Positions 22,745-36,200 of a DNA stretch of 64,000 nt are shown here, in pieces. The position numbers and the translations under genes are program-made. Source of the DNA: Sipunculus nudus (lineage: Eukaryota > Annelida > Sipuncula > Golfingiida > Sipunculidae); NCBI GenBank assembly GCA_026874595.1, contig CM049320.1, positions 47,194,714 to 47,258,713 on the forward strand, given 5' to 3'. Under the pieces are notes generated by a model that ran no database searches, was not told the DNA's origin, and saw only the letters and a list, made by a program, of their open reading frames with translations. The first letter of the stretch is position 1; each line of letters begins with the position of its first letter.

Positions 22745-25700
22745 CTTTGGTGGACACCTTACTGTAATACACATATCATTCATTCCAGTGGGATGGACAC
22801 CCTACTGTAATACACAAATCCTCCATTCCAGTGTGGTAGACACCCTACTGTTATACACCAATCTTCCATTCCAGTGATGCAGACACCTTACTGTAATATA
22901 CAAATCCTCCATTCTAGTGTTGTGGACACCCTACTGTAATACACAAATCCTCCATTCCAGTGTTTTGGACACCTTACTGTAATATACAATTCCTCCATTC
23001 CAGTGTTGTGGACACCCTACTGTAAAACACAAATCCTCCATTCCAGTGTTGTGGACACCCTACTGTAATACAGAAATCCTCCATTCCAGTGTTGTGGACA
23101 CCCTACTGTAATACAGAAATCCTCTATACCAGTGATGCAGACACCTTACTGTAATATACAAATCCTCCATTCTAGTGTTGTGGACACCCTACTGTAATAC
23201 AGAAATCCTCCATTCCAGTGTTGTGGACACCCTACTGTAATACAGAAATCCTCCATACCAGTGATGCAGACACCTTACTGTAATATACAAATCCTCCATT
23301 CTAGTGTTGTGGATACCCTACTGTAATACAGAAATCCTCCATTCCAATGTTGTGGATACCCTACTGTAATACAGAAATTCTCCATACCAGTGATGCAGAC
23401 ACCTTACTGTAATATACAAATCCTCCATTCTAGTGTTGTGGACACCCTACTGTAATACACAAATCCTCCATTCCAGTGTTGTGGACACCCTACTGTAATA
23501 CACAAATCCTCCATTCCAGTGTAGTGGACACCCTACTGTAATACAGAAATCCTCCATTTCAGTGTTGTGGACACCCTACTGTAATACAGAAATACTCCAT
23601 TCCAGTGTTGTGGACACCTTACTGTAATATACAAATCCTTCATTCTAGTGTTGTGGACACCCTACTGTAATACAGAAATCCTCCATTCCAGTGTTTTGGA
23701 CACCCTACTGTAATACAGAAATCCTCCATTCCAGTGTTGTGGACACCCTACTGTAATACAGAAATCCTCCATACCAGTGATGCAGACACCTTACTGTAAT
23801 ATACAAATCCTCCATTCTAGTGTTGTGGACACCCTACTGTAATACAGAAATCCTCCATTCCAGTGTTGTGGACACCCTACTGTAATACAGAAATCCTCCA
23901 TACCAGTGATGCAGACACCTTACTGTAATATACAAATCCTCCATTCTAGTGTTGTGGACACCCTACTGTAATACAGAAATCCTCCATTCCAGTGTTGTGG
24001 ACACCCTACTGTAATACAGAAATCCTCCATACCAGTGATGCAGACACCTTACTGTAATATACAAATCCTCCATTCTAGTGTTGTGGACACCCTACTGTAA
24101 TACACAAATCCTCCATTCCAGTGTAGTGGACACCCTACTGTAATACAGAAATCCTCCATTCCAGTGTTGTGACACCCTACTGTAATACAGAAATCCTCCA
24201 TACCAGTGATGCAGACACCTTACTGTAATATACAAATCCTCCATTCCAGTGTTGTGGACACCCTACTGTAATACAGAAATCCTCCATTCCAGTGTTGTGG
24301 ACACCCTACTGTAATACAGAAATCCACCATACCAGTGATGCAGACACCTTACTGTAATATACAAATCCTCAATTCCAGTGTTGTGGACACCCTACTGTAA
24401 TACACAAATCCTCCATTCCAGTGTAGTGGACACCCTACTGTAATACAGAAATCTTCCATTCCAGTGTTGTGGACACCTTACTGTAAAACACAAATCCTCC
24501 ATTCCAGTGTTGTGGACACCTTACTGTAGTATACAAATCCTTCATTCTAGTGTTGTGGACACCCTACTGTAATACACAAATCCTCCATTCCAGTGTAGTG
24601 GACACCCTACTGTAATACAGAAATCCTCCATTCCAGTGTTGTGGACACCCTACTGTAATACAGAAATCCTCCATACCAGTGATGCAGACATCTTACTGTA
24701 ATATACAAATCCTCCATTCTAGTGTTGTGGACACCCTACTGTAATACAGAAATCCTCCATTCCAGTGTTGTGGACACCCTACTGTAATACAGAAATCCTC
24801 CATACCAGTGATGCAGACACCTTACTGTAATATACAAATCCTCCATTCTAGTGTTGTGGACACCCTACTGTAATACAGAAATCCTCCATTCCAGTGTTGT
24901 GGACACCCTACTGTAATACAGAAATCCTCCATACCAGTGATGCAGACACCTTACTGTAATATACAAATCCTCCATTCTAGTGTTGTGGACACCCTACTGT
25001 AATACAGAAATCCTCCATTCCAGTGTAGTGGACACCCTACTGTAATATACAAATCCTCCATTCCAGTGTTGTGGACACCCTACTGTAATACACAAATCCT
25101 CCATTCCAGTGTTGTGGACACCTTACTGTAATACACAAATCCTCCATTCCAGTGTTGTGGACACCCTACTGTAATACAGAAATCCTCCATACCAGTGATG
25201 CAGACACCTTATTGTAATATACAAATCCTCCATTCCAGTGTTGTGGACACCCTACTGTAATACACAAATCCTCCATTCCAGTGTAGTGGACACCCTACTG
25301 TAATACAGAAATCTTCCATTCCAGTGTTGTGGACACCTTACTGTAAAACACAAATCCTCCATTCCAGTGTTGTGGACACCTTACTGTAATATACAAATCC
25401 TTCATTCTAGTGTTGTGGACACCCTACTGTAATACACAAATCCTCCATTCCAGTGTAGTTGACACCCTACTGTAATACAGAAATCCTCCATTCCAGTGAT
25501 GCAGATACCTTACTGTAATATACAAATCCTCCATTCTAGTGTTGTGGACACCCTACTGTAATCCAGAAATCCTCCATTCCAGTGTTGTGGACACCCTACT
25601 GTAATACAGAAATCCTCCATACCAGTGATGCAGACACCTTACTGTAATATACAAATCCTCCATTCCAGTGTTGTGGACACCCTGCTGTAATACAGAAATC

Positions 25701-26490
25701 CTCCATTCCAGTGTTTTGGACACCCTACTGTAATACAGAAATCCTCCATTCCAGTGTAGTGGACACCCTACTGTAATACAGAAATCTTCCATTCCAGTGT
25801 TGAGGACACCCTACTGTAATACAGAAATCCTCCATACCAGTAATGCAGACACCTTACTGTAATACACAAATCCTCCATTCCAGTGTAGTGCACACCCTAC
25901 TGTAATACAGAAATCCTCCATTCCAGTGTTTTGGACACCTGACTGTAATACAGAAATCCTCCATTCCAGTGTAGTGGACACCCTACTGTAATACAGAAAT
26001 CTTCCATTCCAGTGTTGTGGATACCTTACTGTAAAACACAAATCCTCCATTCAAGTGTAGTGGACACCCTACTGTAATACACAAATCCTCCATTCCAGTG
26101 TTGTGGACACCCTACTGTAATACAGAAATCTTCCATTCCAGTGTTGTGGACACCCTACTGTAATACAGAAATCTTCCATTCCAGTGTAGTGGACACCCTA
26201 CTGTAAAACTCAAATCCTCCATTCCAGTGTAGTGGACACCCTACTGTAATAAACAAATCCTCCATTCCAGTCTTTTGGACATCCTACTGTAATACACAAA
26301 TCCTCCATTCCAGTGTTGTGGACACCTTACTGTAATACACAAATCCTCCATTCCAGTCTTGTGGACTTCCTACTGTAATATACAAATCCTCCATCCCAGT
26401 GTTGTGGACACCTTACTGTATTACACAAATCCTCCATTCCAGTGTTGTGGACAGCATACTGTAATACACAAATCCTCCATTCCATTGAAT
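22745..26490 (+). repeat. 43-bp satellite array (~87 units) with trimeric order
   Basis: The basic unit is 43 bp: 'ccctactgtaatacagaaat', 'cctccattccagtgttgtgg', 'aca'. Period 43 is seen directly between 23821 and 23864. Three subtypes often alternate ('ccattctagtgttgtgg', 'ccattccagtgttgtgg', 'ccataccagtgatgcag' with 'ccttactgtaatatacaaat'), giving a 129-bp higher-order period, clear over about 23140-24060 and 24700-25000. Elsewhere subtypes are mixed. The long minus-strand ORFs inside are by-products of the 129-bp period and are not annotated as genes. The array ends about 270 bp before ABCF3 exon 4. Confidence 0.95.
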
Positions 26491-26761
26491 GTCTGTTGTA
26501 CAGGAGTTTCACTGTGTTTGTTAAATCGCAAATGGTTGTCATAGCAGCCATGGTGAAATTGCTTAAACTGTTCAGAATTAGTTTATGGTAAGCCGGAATA
26601 TCCATTATCTGTAAAGTGGGATCAGTAGCAACATTTAGACTTTGCCATATCATTTATTTGTGAGACTATGATTTGTTCATTGATCAATAGGGATGTTGCC
26701 TCTTTACAATTTATGTATGAACACACAATAATGATTGGTGATGTTTTGATTTTTTTTTCAG

Positions 26762-26838
26762 GCTTTCATTGACAGATTCAGATATAATGCAAACAGGGCA
26801 CCACTAGTGCAAAGTCGAATCAAGATGCTAGAGCGAAT
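26762..26838 (+). CDS. ABCF3: ABCF3 exon 4 in window: inter-domain linker
   Basis: It encodes AFIDRFRYNANRAPLVQSRI then KMLER plus two bases of the next codon (AT|G, Met). The FIDRFRYNANRA-Q-R/K-KMLE pattern is the conserved basic helix of the ABC-F linker (the P-site tRNA interaction region in bacterial relatives). The acceptor is 'tttttttttcag' and the donor gtaagt at 26839. Phase in is 0, phase out 2. It joins exons 3 and 5 without any gap relative to the family, and all signature residues are intact. Confidence 0.94.
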
Positions 26839-27634
26839 GTAAGTACTTCAAACTGGTTGTGTGTGACATTAAATCATATCTGTGTTGACCACTCACATAA
26901 CACTCTGCTGAACTGCTGTCACTGTGATCACTCCCAGCAGATTTTCATGGCATTCTATTTTTACAAATCATTTAGGATTAGCGTTACATAGGTACTCTGG
27001 TATAACTTTTAATGGTATAATTTGAACAATAATCTGTTGCCAAATACCATGGTTTTGCTCATAAGAGTGAAATAAACACAGTTCAAACTTATTAAAATGT
27101 TGACAGCTTATAATAACCTGCATGGATTTGCTTGGTCTTTCAGGAATTGATCTGAAAATTGGTTTAACCAAAGAGATTGGATAGCTCTGTCTTATTAAGG
27201 AGACTTGTGGTACCAATCACTGCTCCTTGATAGTATTGCATGCAATAAGATTAGACTTCATTTCATATCGGCTGTCCATGTTCTAGTTGTTAAATTTACC
27301 TTGTGAGCAGAATATCTAAAAATGAATGAAACATTTCCTTTCTTCATGATCAGGGCAGATGTATCCCAACATAAATTCAGTCAGGTTAAAAATGAGTCAC
27401 AGAGACTTTAATTCCAAGGTACAGAATTATTTATGGAAAAAATCTTGTGAGCACATTTCTCAGGAACCATTGGATGGATTGTTATGAAATATAGTGTGTT
27501 TGCAAGACTTGCTGCACAGGCTGGTGGCACCACCTACAACAATTGAATTTTACAAATTTTTTTCACATTTTCAATTTTGCCTTTTGAGTTAGATATCACA
27601 AAAAAATAGACATAGGTACAATTAAACGTTATTT
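26839..27634. other. ABCF3 intron, mostly unrecognised
   Basis: The intron runs 26839-32635. A fragment of the family D monomer ('ctcaggaaccattggatgga', 'ggtggcaccacctacaac') lies at 27460-27545. The rest shows nothing recognisable. Confidence 0.5.
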
Positions 27635-29180
27635 TTATGTTATGGTCCTTGTCCGTCAGCTGTGTGTCTGTCTGTTGTGCTGTCCGTATGTCCATCTGTC
27701 CATTAAACTGGCATATTTTGAAACCAGTAGACCTGAGAATCTGAAAATTAGCATACTTTTAGATATGTCCAAAATTTCCTACCAAACTGAAAATTGGGTC
27801 ACTGCGACTTTGTTCCTGTGAGAAATAAAGGAAAAACCTCAATTTTCCTTTATTAACCAATTATTACACTTCAGGACTGCCTAATATCAAAACCTCTGAT
27901 CTGTATTTCTTCATATTTGTTACATATATTCCCCTATATATTTTCTATATATATTCCAGAAATTAGGTCAGTATTACACAAGATGTAAAAGTTAAGGGCC
28001 AAACATAATGCACCTTGTAACAAATCAGGAAATATATTTACTCATTTAACATAAGAATTGCTGAAGCTAGAGATTTTTTTCAGGGATATAACTTCATTTA
28101 ATCAAGATTCATTTGTATAACAAAAGTTAGATCTGAATATTACAAATTTTATAAGTTATTCGCAAAAAAATATAAAATCAGTACCTTAAATTTTGCCATT
28201 TTCACACCATGCACATGTAGGCTATACTGAAACCCCTCTCTATTTTGTTGACTATTCAGCCCAAATGTGCATGCTTGAAGCAAGGGATACTCTGCAGCCA
28301 GCGAGCTCTTGGGTGGCTTCAGCTGAATTTAACTGTCCAACCCCCTCCTTTAGTAAAAGTTTTGGCCAAAAACACAACAATAGACAATTATTAAAAAAAA
28401 TTATTGGTTTATAATAACAACTTTAAGAAAAACTAATGGAAAAGGAATTTTATAGTTAATGAGTAACAGGGAATTACCTTGCAATTACTGATGTTTCATG
28501 GATATTCCATGGATGGTTGAAAATGTATTCGAAATAACACCATGCAGCCACCATTGGGTATTTTTCATTTCAATCATAAAAATGAATAATAAATAATTAA
28601 ATAAAATTGTTTACTATTAGGGATTATATGAAGCAATTAAATTAATCTAAATTTCCAGCTCTTTTCCAGGTGTTTAATTTGTTGGTTTATATTTATTACA
28701 AAAATTTTAAAAAAATCAAAATATGTCAAAAATTTAAAATATTACTCAGACAAGTGCTCATTAAAGATGACAATATGTTTGACTAGGTAAAGATGACGAT
28801 ATGTTTTACTAGGTAAATAATCAAAATTTATGGTACTGATTCCTTTATTTCAGTTAATAAAATTAAACATTCCCAACTCCAGTTTTCTCCTTGTATAATA
28901 TATTGGGTGTTTTGATGTTATTTTTAACATGTATTAGTTTCATAGCTGAGATTACTTTTCTTTTTTTCTAATAATTATAATGAAAAAAATAAAAAATTTT
29001 CAGATGTGATAAAATAACCAGATCTTACACAAGTTCTCATTATGATTCTTATAATGTTAATTGTCATAAGTGTCTTGCTATGTTTAGTGTGTAGATAGTG
29101 ATGTGACAGTATTCAAAGGTGACTATAATAGTTTTTTTATAAATAAAAGCCATAAAACCAGGTACTTATGATCGTTATGA
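27635..29180 (+). mobile_element. Family A element, 5' and middle part (A2)
   Basis: It starts with a GTCC/GTCT-rich tract (27645-27710) without a clear head hairpin. It then has the family A body: 'tttcctaccaaactgaaaat', 'ggactgcctaatatcaaaac', 'atttactcatttaacataag', and the AT-rich module ending 'aagccataaaaccaggtact'. At 28915-28945 it carries the uninterrupted site where copy B9 is inserted in a sister copy. It is broken at 29181 by family G. The family A 3' end at 32330-32485 is probably its other half. Confidence 0.7.
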
Positions 29181-30265
29181 GGACCCCACTTGACAAGCGG
29201 TGTCCTATAGTGATCACCGTGTCCGTCTGTCCTTTTGTACTTATTTACTTTCACGCTTCAATTAGTGACAGTTTCTTTCACGCGCGATTTCTCAACAACA
29301 ACAATTTTCATTTTTCCTAAATTCACAGGGATGATTTGTACTTACAAGGGCTCCAGACCTTTTGCATTACAGACTTGTGGGAATATGAATATGGCAGCCA
29401 TAGCCCAATCGCTGATTTTCTTTCACATGTGATAACAGCAACATCTTTCAGCTTTCCCAAATTCTCAGGGATGATTGGTACATATGAGGGCTCCAGACCT
29501 ATTGATTTACAGACCTTTCGGAATTTCAATATGGCCGCCACAGCCCAATCACTGATTTTCTTCAGTACACGATAACTCAACAACAACATTCTTCAGCTTT
29601 CCCATATTCACAGGGATGATTGGTACATATGAGGGCTCCAGACCTATTGAATTACAGACCTGTTGGAATTTCAATATGGCCGCCACAGCCCAACTGCTAA
29701 TTTTCTTTTGCGCGCGCAATAAATCTACAACAACATACTTCAGCTTTCCCAAATTCACAGTGATGATTGGTACCTATGAGGATATTATCCCTATCGAATT
29801 ACATGTCTGTACAAATTCCCAATATGGCCACAAGAGCGTTATGGGTGATTTTCTTTCGCACATGATATCCTTACAATTACATGCTTGATCTTTATCAATT
29901 TCTTAGGTATCATTGGTCCCTATAACGACCAATCCCTATTGAATTACAGTCCTGTAGAATTGCAGTATGGCTAGCAAGGCACAATTGGGGATTTTCTTTT
30001 AAGCGAGATATCTCAACAAGAACATGCTTGATCATTATCATATGCACGGAGATGATTGGTACCTATAAGGGCTGCATCCCTAACGAATTGCAGATGTCGG
30101 AATCCCAATATGGTTAACAGAGCACAATTGTTGATTTTTATTCACACCTGATATCTGAACAAGAACATGCATGATCTTTCTCAAATTCACAGGGATCATT
30201 GGTACCTATGAGGGCTTATGACCTATTGAAATACAATACAATCAGAGTACAATTGAGGGTACAAT
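29181..30265 (+). mobile_element. Family G element (G1)
   Basis: Head hairpin GGACCCCACTT-GAC-AAGCGGTGTCC at 29181-29205, then 'tagtgatcaccgtgtccgtc' and tandem units of about 145 bp ('aactcaacaacaac', 'agctttcccaaattcacagg', 'gatgattggtacatatgagg', 'gctccagacctattga', 'aatatggccgccacagccca'). Units become more diverged towards the 3' side. No 3' terminus was recognised; a family B head follows at 30268. Confidence 0.7.
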
Positions 30266-30267
30266 AG

Positions 30268-31587
30268 TTTTTTAGCGAACCTGTGAGCTAATGCAATGGC
30301 GCAGCGTCGTCGGTCAGCCGTCAAGGGTTGGCTTTCCGCCGTCCATGGCTGTAAGTCAGAAACCGTCAGAGCTAGCAGCTCCAAATTACATCTAAGAATT
30401 AATCACATGTGAAACTTGGTGCCCTGGAGCTTATTATTGGGTATCTGCATTAATTTAGATTTTATAGAGAAAAAAGCTTAAAAACCTTTAAAAATCTTCT
30501 TCTCTGAAACTGTCCAGCCAAATTGTCCAATATTTCACAGAAATGATCCCTTGAACAATTTCTCTCAAGTTTGTTCGAATGGTTCCAGTTCAGAGAATTT
30601 TGGCCGAGTTACAGGAGGTTGAACTTAGTCATCTGTCCAAAAAAGCACACTAAAATAAAAATCTCAGAAACGGCTAGAGCTATAATCACCAAATTTTATA
30701 CCAATGTTTGTCACATATGTCATATCTGATTTTGAGGTATTGGTGGCACCACCTACATTGATGTGTTTTTTACAAGCGAAAATGTAATTTTAAACTCTTC
30801 TAGCTTATACACTGATTTATGATGAAACTGTTAAGCTGATTGGTTTAAACTTTACAAGAATTATTCTGTGGTAGAGTTCTGCCAGTTTTATAAGAATAGA
30901 TTGGGTAAATACAGTTTTAAAAAAGCATTGAAGCCAATTGAAAAAGGCTTTCTGTATTTGAAAACAGATTTGACAATGTGCTGAGTTTCAGCAGCCAAGT
31001 CAAGAGGTCACTCAGTACAAACAGGTGGGGTCCAGGCTGACCTGGCTCGGGGGGGGGGGGGGGGGGGGGTGTCTAGACAATGTGTCTAGACGTCTAGACA
31101 CAGCATCTAGACGTCTAGACACAATGTTTAGATGCAGAAATCCCAGATTATTGGAACTATATCTATCAACTGTTTGAAAAAACTTGGTTTGCATTTTAAG
31201 CAAATCGGGTTTATCATCAGGTCACATGTGAACTGCTGCGCCCTCATTTTTGGTTGACCTCTGACCTTTCATCAATGCCCAGTGTCCATTTGTGTGTCTG
31301 TTTCCACACATAAACCCTTATATCTGGGGAACCTTTTGAACGATCAGGCTAAAAATTTTGCACAAATGTAGCACTTTGATAGCTTTATAACATACACTAG
31401 AAATGGTGGCGCCACCTGCAACCATTTATGCACAGCGTCCATCTGTTCATCTGCCTTGGGATAAAATCACTCATATCTCAGCAGTGGTTTGACTTATCCA
31501 CCTGAAATTTAATATTGATCCTTTTAAGTATTGCATATCTACCTTAGTCATTATGATTTCAACAAAATGGGCCTGTAGGCCTTGTTT
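30268..31587 (+). mobile_element. Family B element with D/F-type 3' body (B5)
   Basis: Head 'ttttttagcgaacctgtgag', 'ctaatgcaatggcgcagcgt', then a GTC-rich stretch and a B body. After a G run at about 31050 and a cluster of TCTAGA palindromes the body switches to the D/F module ('caggtcacatgtgaactgct', 'gcacaaatgtagcac'). It ends 'aatgggcctgtaggccttgt' at about 31583, the family B 3' hairpin and tail. Confidence 0.65.
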
Positions 31588-32329
31588 TTCTATTGCACAC
31601 ATTATTTCAGACATTTCTTCTTTAATATTATTTTAACCAGTAGGATTTTTTCACTCATGCATATGGATAAAAACTTGTTTCTGTTTGTCATATTTTTAAA
31701 ATTTAACTTACTTTTCACCCATATGTAATCTAGTTCAGCACCACCAGAAATGTGGGGCCCTCTGAGGATCATTGTCTGACCACATCTAGCTTAAATTTGT
31801 GAAATTTGTATATATCTCGATTCTCTACAGTTTTGTTTGACTAGAACTGTATAAATACAAGACATTAAGTGAATATTTTATAATTGTATTTGAATATGAA
31901 TACAAATATTCAACAGTTGCATCATGAAAATAAATACAAATACTAATACAGGTAAAAAGAATGTATTTGACTGCAAGTTCAAATACTTTGAAAATGTATT
32001 CATGATAATATTCATAATGATCCTATTAGTGTTTTTTATTTAAAATTATATTGGCCCAATAATTGCAATAAACTCTCATATCATTTTTGCTAGTGTTACT
32101 CTTGGGTATAGGTAACCTGTAATTATTATTGAATAACAGTTAACTCCTTTGTAAAAAGCATGATAATTAACATCATTTATAGTTGACATTTTCTTTTTCA
32201 AATACTTCTGTTGTAATGTAGATAAAGTTTTTAAGGCCAAGGCAAATGTGTGTGACAATAGCACTCCTTTTCCAAATGTAAATAATAAAATAAAATCAGC
32301 CCTCTTCCCTCTCCAAGAATTTTATCAAA
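31588..32329. other. AT-rich intron sequence
   Basis: No gene or repeat boundary recognised. It may include diverged family A body. Confidence 0.4.
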
Positions 32330-32485
32330 ATCTTGACATAACTTGAGTTAAATGCCATCCTCCTCATAAATAAGCTTATATTACCACACAAAACCAACAT
32401 TTGTCTACTCCTTCTTCCAAATCATATTTTATGATCATAAGTAACAGCTGAGCGCCTTGACCCATGGGTCCCTTGGTTTTGTGTA
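32330..32485 (+). mobile_element. Family A 3' end
   Basis: 'cttgacataacttgagttaa', 'cttatattaccacacaaaac', 'ccaaatcatattttatgatc', then 'aacagctgagcgccttgacc', 'catgggtcccttggttt'. It matches 57120-57288 and carries TCAGCTGAGC-like ATIR, the GACCCATGGGTC palindrome and CCTTG terminus. Probably the other half of the copy starting at 27635. Confidence 0.75.
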
Positions 32486-32635
32486 CAAATGTTCAGTATA
32501 TGTCACAACATGCGGAAAATGCCCTTATCTTCATGAATTGGGATGTGCACCATGTATATTTCTGACTTTGGGAATGATATGTGTCTATGTATATATGTAA
32601 ATTGTAAACAGAAAACTGTTCTTATTTTGTTTCAG

Positions 32636-32680
32636 GCCACCACTAAGACCTGTAGAGAAGGACAGTGAGGTCATATTGAG
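32636..32680 (+). CDS. ABCF3: ABCF3 exon 5 in window: linker to NBD2
   Basis: A 45-bp microexon-sized segment encoding (M)PPLRPVEKDSEVIL(R), the proline-rich end of the linker before the second ATPase domain. It is flanked by 'tgtttcag' and gtaaga. One base enters and two leave, consistent with exon 4 (AT|G) and exon 6 (AG|G). Despite its small size the phase match on both sides and family similarity (L-P-x-VEKD/E motif) make it secure. Confidence 0.92.
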
Positions 32681-32697
32681 GTAAGATTCATCAAATT

Positions 32698-33246
32698 TTA
32701 GCTCAGCTGACTCTGATCATCTCAGCTGTAGCAATGACCCTTTGTCTGTCCTGCAACCATTTGGATGTCTTTTTTAAGACACTCAAAAAAAGACCTGAAA
32801 TATGCATATACTTAAGCTGTGACAAAGCTCTTACTATGTCTGAAACTGTGTAGGTCAAGGTGGTTTGATTTCTTCAAGGAATGGACCATTTACCAATTAA
32901 CTTGCTATTTATTCATAGGTAAGTATGTAGGAACATCCATATGAGATTCAGTGTCACATAAACTGAAACTGAAGCTGTTATTAAGCTGAAAACAGAGCTT
33001 ATTGATTGCTTGTCGGTATGTTGTGATTATTCTGGGTAATGTAAATACTTTGATGCTCTATTAAGTGTAGGAAGCTGTAGTATCACCAGGATTGTCAATT
33101 GGTTCTGTCTGTATGGTCAGCTTAAATGCACAAGTTAAGTTTTCAGATATGATGTTGTCCACTGAAAATATGAGAGGATCAGAATATATTACTGAAAGGT
33201 AGTTGCACCTATGTTAATGTTATTATGCAAAAAATAAATTAATACC
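32698..33246 (+). mobile_element. Family H-like head and degenerate body
   Basis: 'ttttagctcagctgactctg', 'atcatctcagctgtagcaat' forms a weakened head hairpin, followed by 'ctttgtctgtcctgcaacc'. The rest of the interval is degenerate and its 3' end is not recognised. Confidence 0.45.
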
Positions 33247-36200
33247 TTTTTAGCTCAGCTGACTATAAATCATCTGAGCTATAGTTGTGGTCCATTGTCT
33301 GTTGTCTGTCTGTCTGTCCGTAAGACCTAGGAATCCAAAATTTTGTATAGTGTTAGATGTCCCCAAGATCTCCTACCAAGCCGAAAACTGGGTCTTTGCG
33401 ACTTAGTTCCTTTGAGAAATTAAGGAAAAACCTCAATTTTTTATTAAAAACCTATTTTCACACTTCAGGACTGCCTAATATCAAAACCACTCATCTGTTT
33501 TTCCTCATATTTACCATAAATAATCCTCTATATAATTCCTATGTACATGCCAGAAAGTAGGTCTGTATTATATAATTTAAAAAAGTTATGGGCCCAAACA
33601 TAATGCATTTTGTGAAAAATCAGGAAAGAAATTTGATCACTTAACACAAAACTTGTTAAAGCTAAGCACTTTTTTCCAGTAATATTACTTTTATTAATCA
33701 AAATTAAATTGTATACCCAAAATTGGATCAAAATCTTTTAAATATTTTAAAATATTAGCAAAAATAAAAAATTGGTACCTTAAATTAGCCCAACTTTGAC
33801 CATGGCACGTTTTTTTCCTGTAACTGCTGTGGATTTAATTTTCAAAGCATGTTTTTGTTTGCATTTCAACTGTTAACACTAAATATTTGAAACCAGTTGA
33901 TAAGAAACTGTAGATTTTTTTCAAGTTTTCAAGCACCATGTCACATATTGTTTACATCAAGCTAGTGTTATGCAGATTGCTAGAGCTCAGCTCCCCAGCT
34001 TCAGCTCCAAGTTCCTTAAATTTCGCATACAGTTAGATGTATCCAAAATCCCCTACCATGCCAAGAATTTGGTCACTAGGACTTAATTCCTTCAAAATAT
34101 TAATGAAAAACTTCATTTTTCCATTAAAAACCCATTGTTACATTTTAAGACTGCCTAAAATCAAAAGCACTGATCTGACTTTGATCATATATAATATAGA
34201 TATTTTTCTATACATTCGCTATGCACATGCCAGAAATGATGTCAGTATTGCTTAATTTTTTTTAAGTTATTGGCCCAAACATAATTCACTTTTTAAAAAA
34301 TCAAGAAATATATTTACTCACCTAAGATGAGAATTGCTGAAGCTGGAGACTTTTTTTCAGGAATATAACTTTATTTAATCAAGATTCAATTGTTTACCCA
34401 AAATTAGATCTGAATTTTGCAAATTTTTCAAGTTTTTAGATTAAATAAAAAAAATAATACCTTAAATTTTGTCCAACTTTGGCAATGGCACAATTTTTTC
34501 CCTGTAAGCACTGTTGATTTAATTTTCACAGCATATATACATAGGGATTTAATCTTTTGAAATCTGAAATTTCAAGGGAATTGATTGAAAAGAGTAGCTT
34601 TTATTCAAGTTTTCATACACCATGTCAAGTGTTGTTTACATCTAGCCCACGTAGTAGTACAGCCTTCACTTGCATTATGTAACCCACCCAAGGCAGCTTG
34701 CCTTGGCTCAGCTTGGTCACTACTACACCTTTGCCCTGTACACCCCCCCCCCCCCCAGATGGTGCATTAACTAGATGAATGTTATAATTTTCTGTATTTC
34801 ATTTTATTCTTGGCCATGCAATGCAACATTTTAGATTTTGTATTTACCACCAGGGTTACAATGATTAAAGTGCACATTTAATTGTGTCCACAAAGTGGTG
34901 TATTGCTATGAAAGTGTGGATGTTCATCAGATAAGTAATTGTATCCGCCAAAACAGAGTTTTGCGGATACTATGTTTTCAGCTGCACGCCGCCGCCGCCG
35001 CCGCGGTGTAGGTGTCCGGAGAACTCCTCCATAACCGCTGGGCGGAATTTTACGAAACCCGGGATTCTGTTGGGGTCACATGTGAACTGCTGCGCCCCGA
35101 TTTTGTTTTGACCACTGACTTTCCTCTGCTCTCTGCGTCTGTTTCCACACATAAACCCACATATCTCGGGAACCGTTTGACCGACCAGGAAAATTTTTTT
35201 GCACAAATGTAGCCCTTGGAGAGCTTTATAACATACACAAAAAATGGTGGCGCCACCTGCAACCATGTTTGCACAGTGTCCATCTGTTCGTCTGCCTTGG
35301 GTTAAAATCACTCATATCTCTGCAGTGACTAGACTAATTCACCTGAAATTTGGCATGCATAAACATCCTGGATAGCTTTTCTGATTTTATGACAGGTGGC
35401 GCCACCTACATTCAAGTTTACGCTGCAGACATCCAAGCTCATATCTCGGGAACCATTTGACCGATCAGGAAAATTTTTTTGCACAAATGTAGCCCTTGGA
35501 GAGCTTTATAAAATACACAAAATGGTGGCGCCACCTGCAACCATGTTTGCACAGTGTCCATCTGTTCGTCTGCCTGGGGTAAAAATCACTGATATCTCTG
35601 CAGTGACTTGACTAATTCACCTGAAATTTGGCATGCGTATACATCCTGGATAGCTTTTCTGATTTTATGACAGGTGGTGCCACCTACATTCATGTTTACA
35701 CTGCAGACATCCAAGCTCATATCTCGGGAACCGTTTGACCGATTGGGCCAAAATTTTGCATGTGTATAGATCTCACATAGCTCTTCATCATACACAAAAC
35801 TGGTGGCGCCACCTGCAGCCATTTTTGCACAGCTCCTGTCTGTTTGTCTGCCGTGGGATAAAATCACTCATATCTCGACAGTGGTTTGACATATCTCCCT
35901 AAAATTTTGCAGGTTTATACATCCCGGACAGCTCTCTTGATTTTATGACAGGTGGCGCCACCTGCATTCTAGTTTATGCAGCAGACATCCAAGCTCATAT
36001 CTTGAGAACCGTTTGACCGATTGGGCCAAAGTTTTGCATGTGTATAGTTCTCACATAGCTCTTTATCATACGAAAAACTGGTGGCGTCACCTGCAACCAT
36101 TTTTGCTCAGCGTCCATCTGTTTGTCTGCCACGGGCTAAAATCACTCATATACATGTAGTGGTTTGACTTATCTGCCTTAAATTTTGCATATGTATACAA

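Noticed and set aside
22745-26490. Minus-strand ORFs of 79-108 codons with repeating MEDFCIT / GGFLYYS words
   Set aside because: They are translations of a 43-bp satellite whose 129-bp period keeps a frame open. No start context, domain or splice evidence supports a gene.
35050-35867. Overlapping ORFs on both strands in family D
   Set aside because: They follow the tandem module of a non-coding element and occur on both strands; no protein family was recognised.
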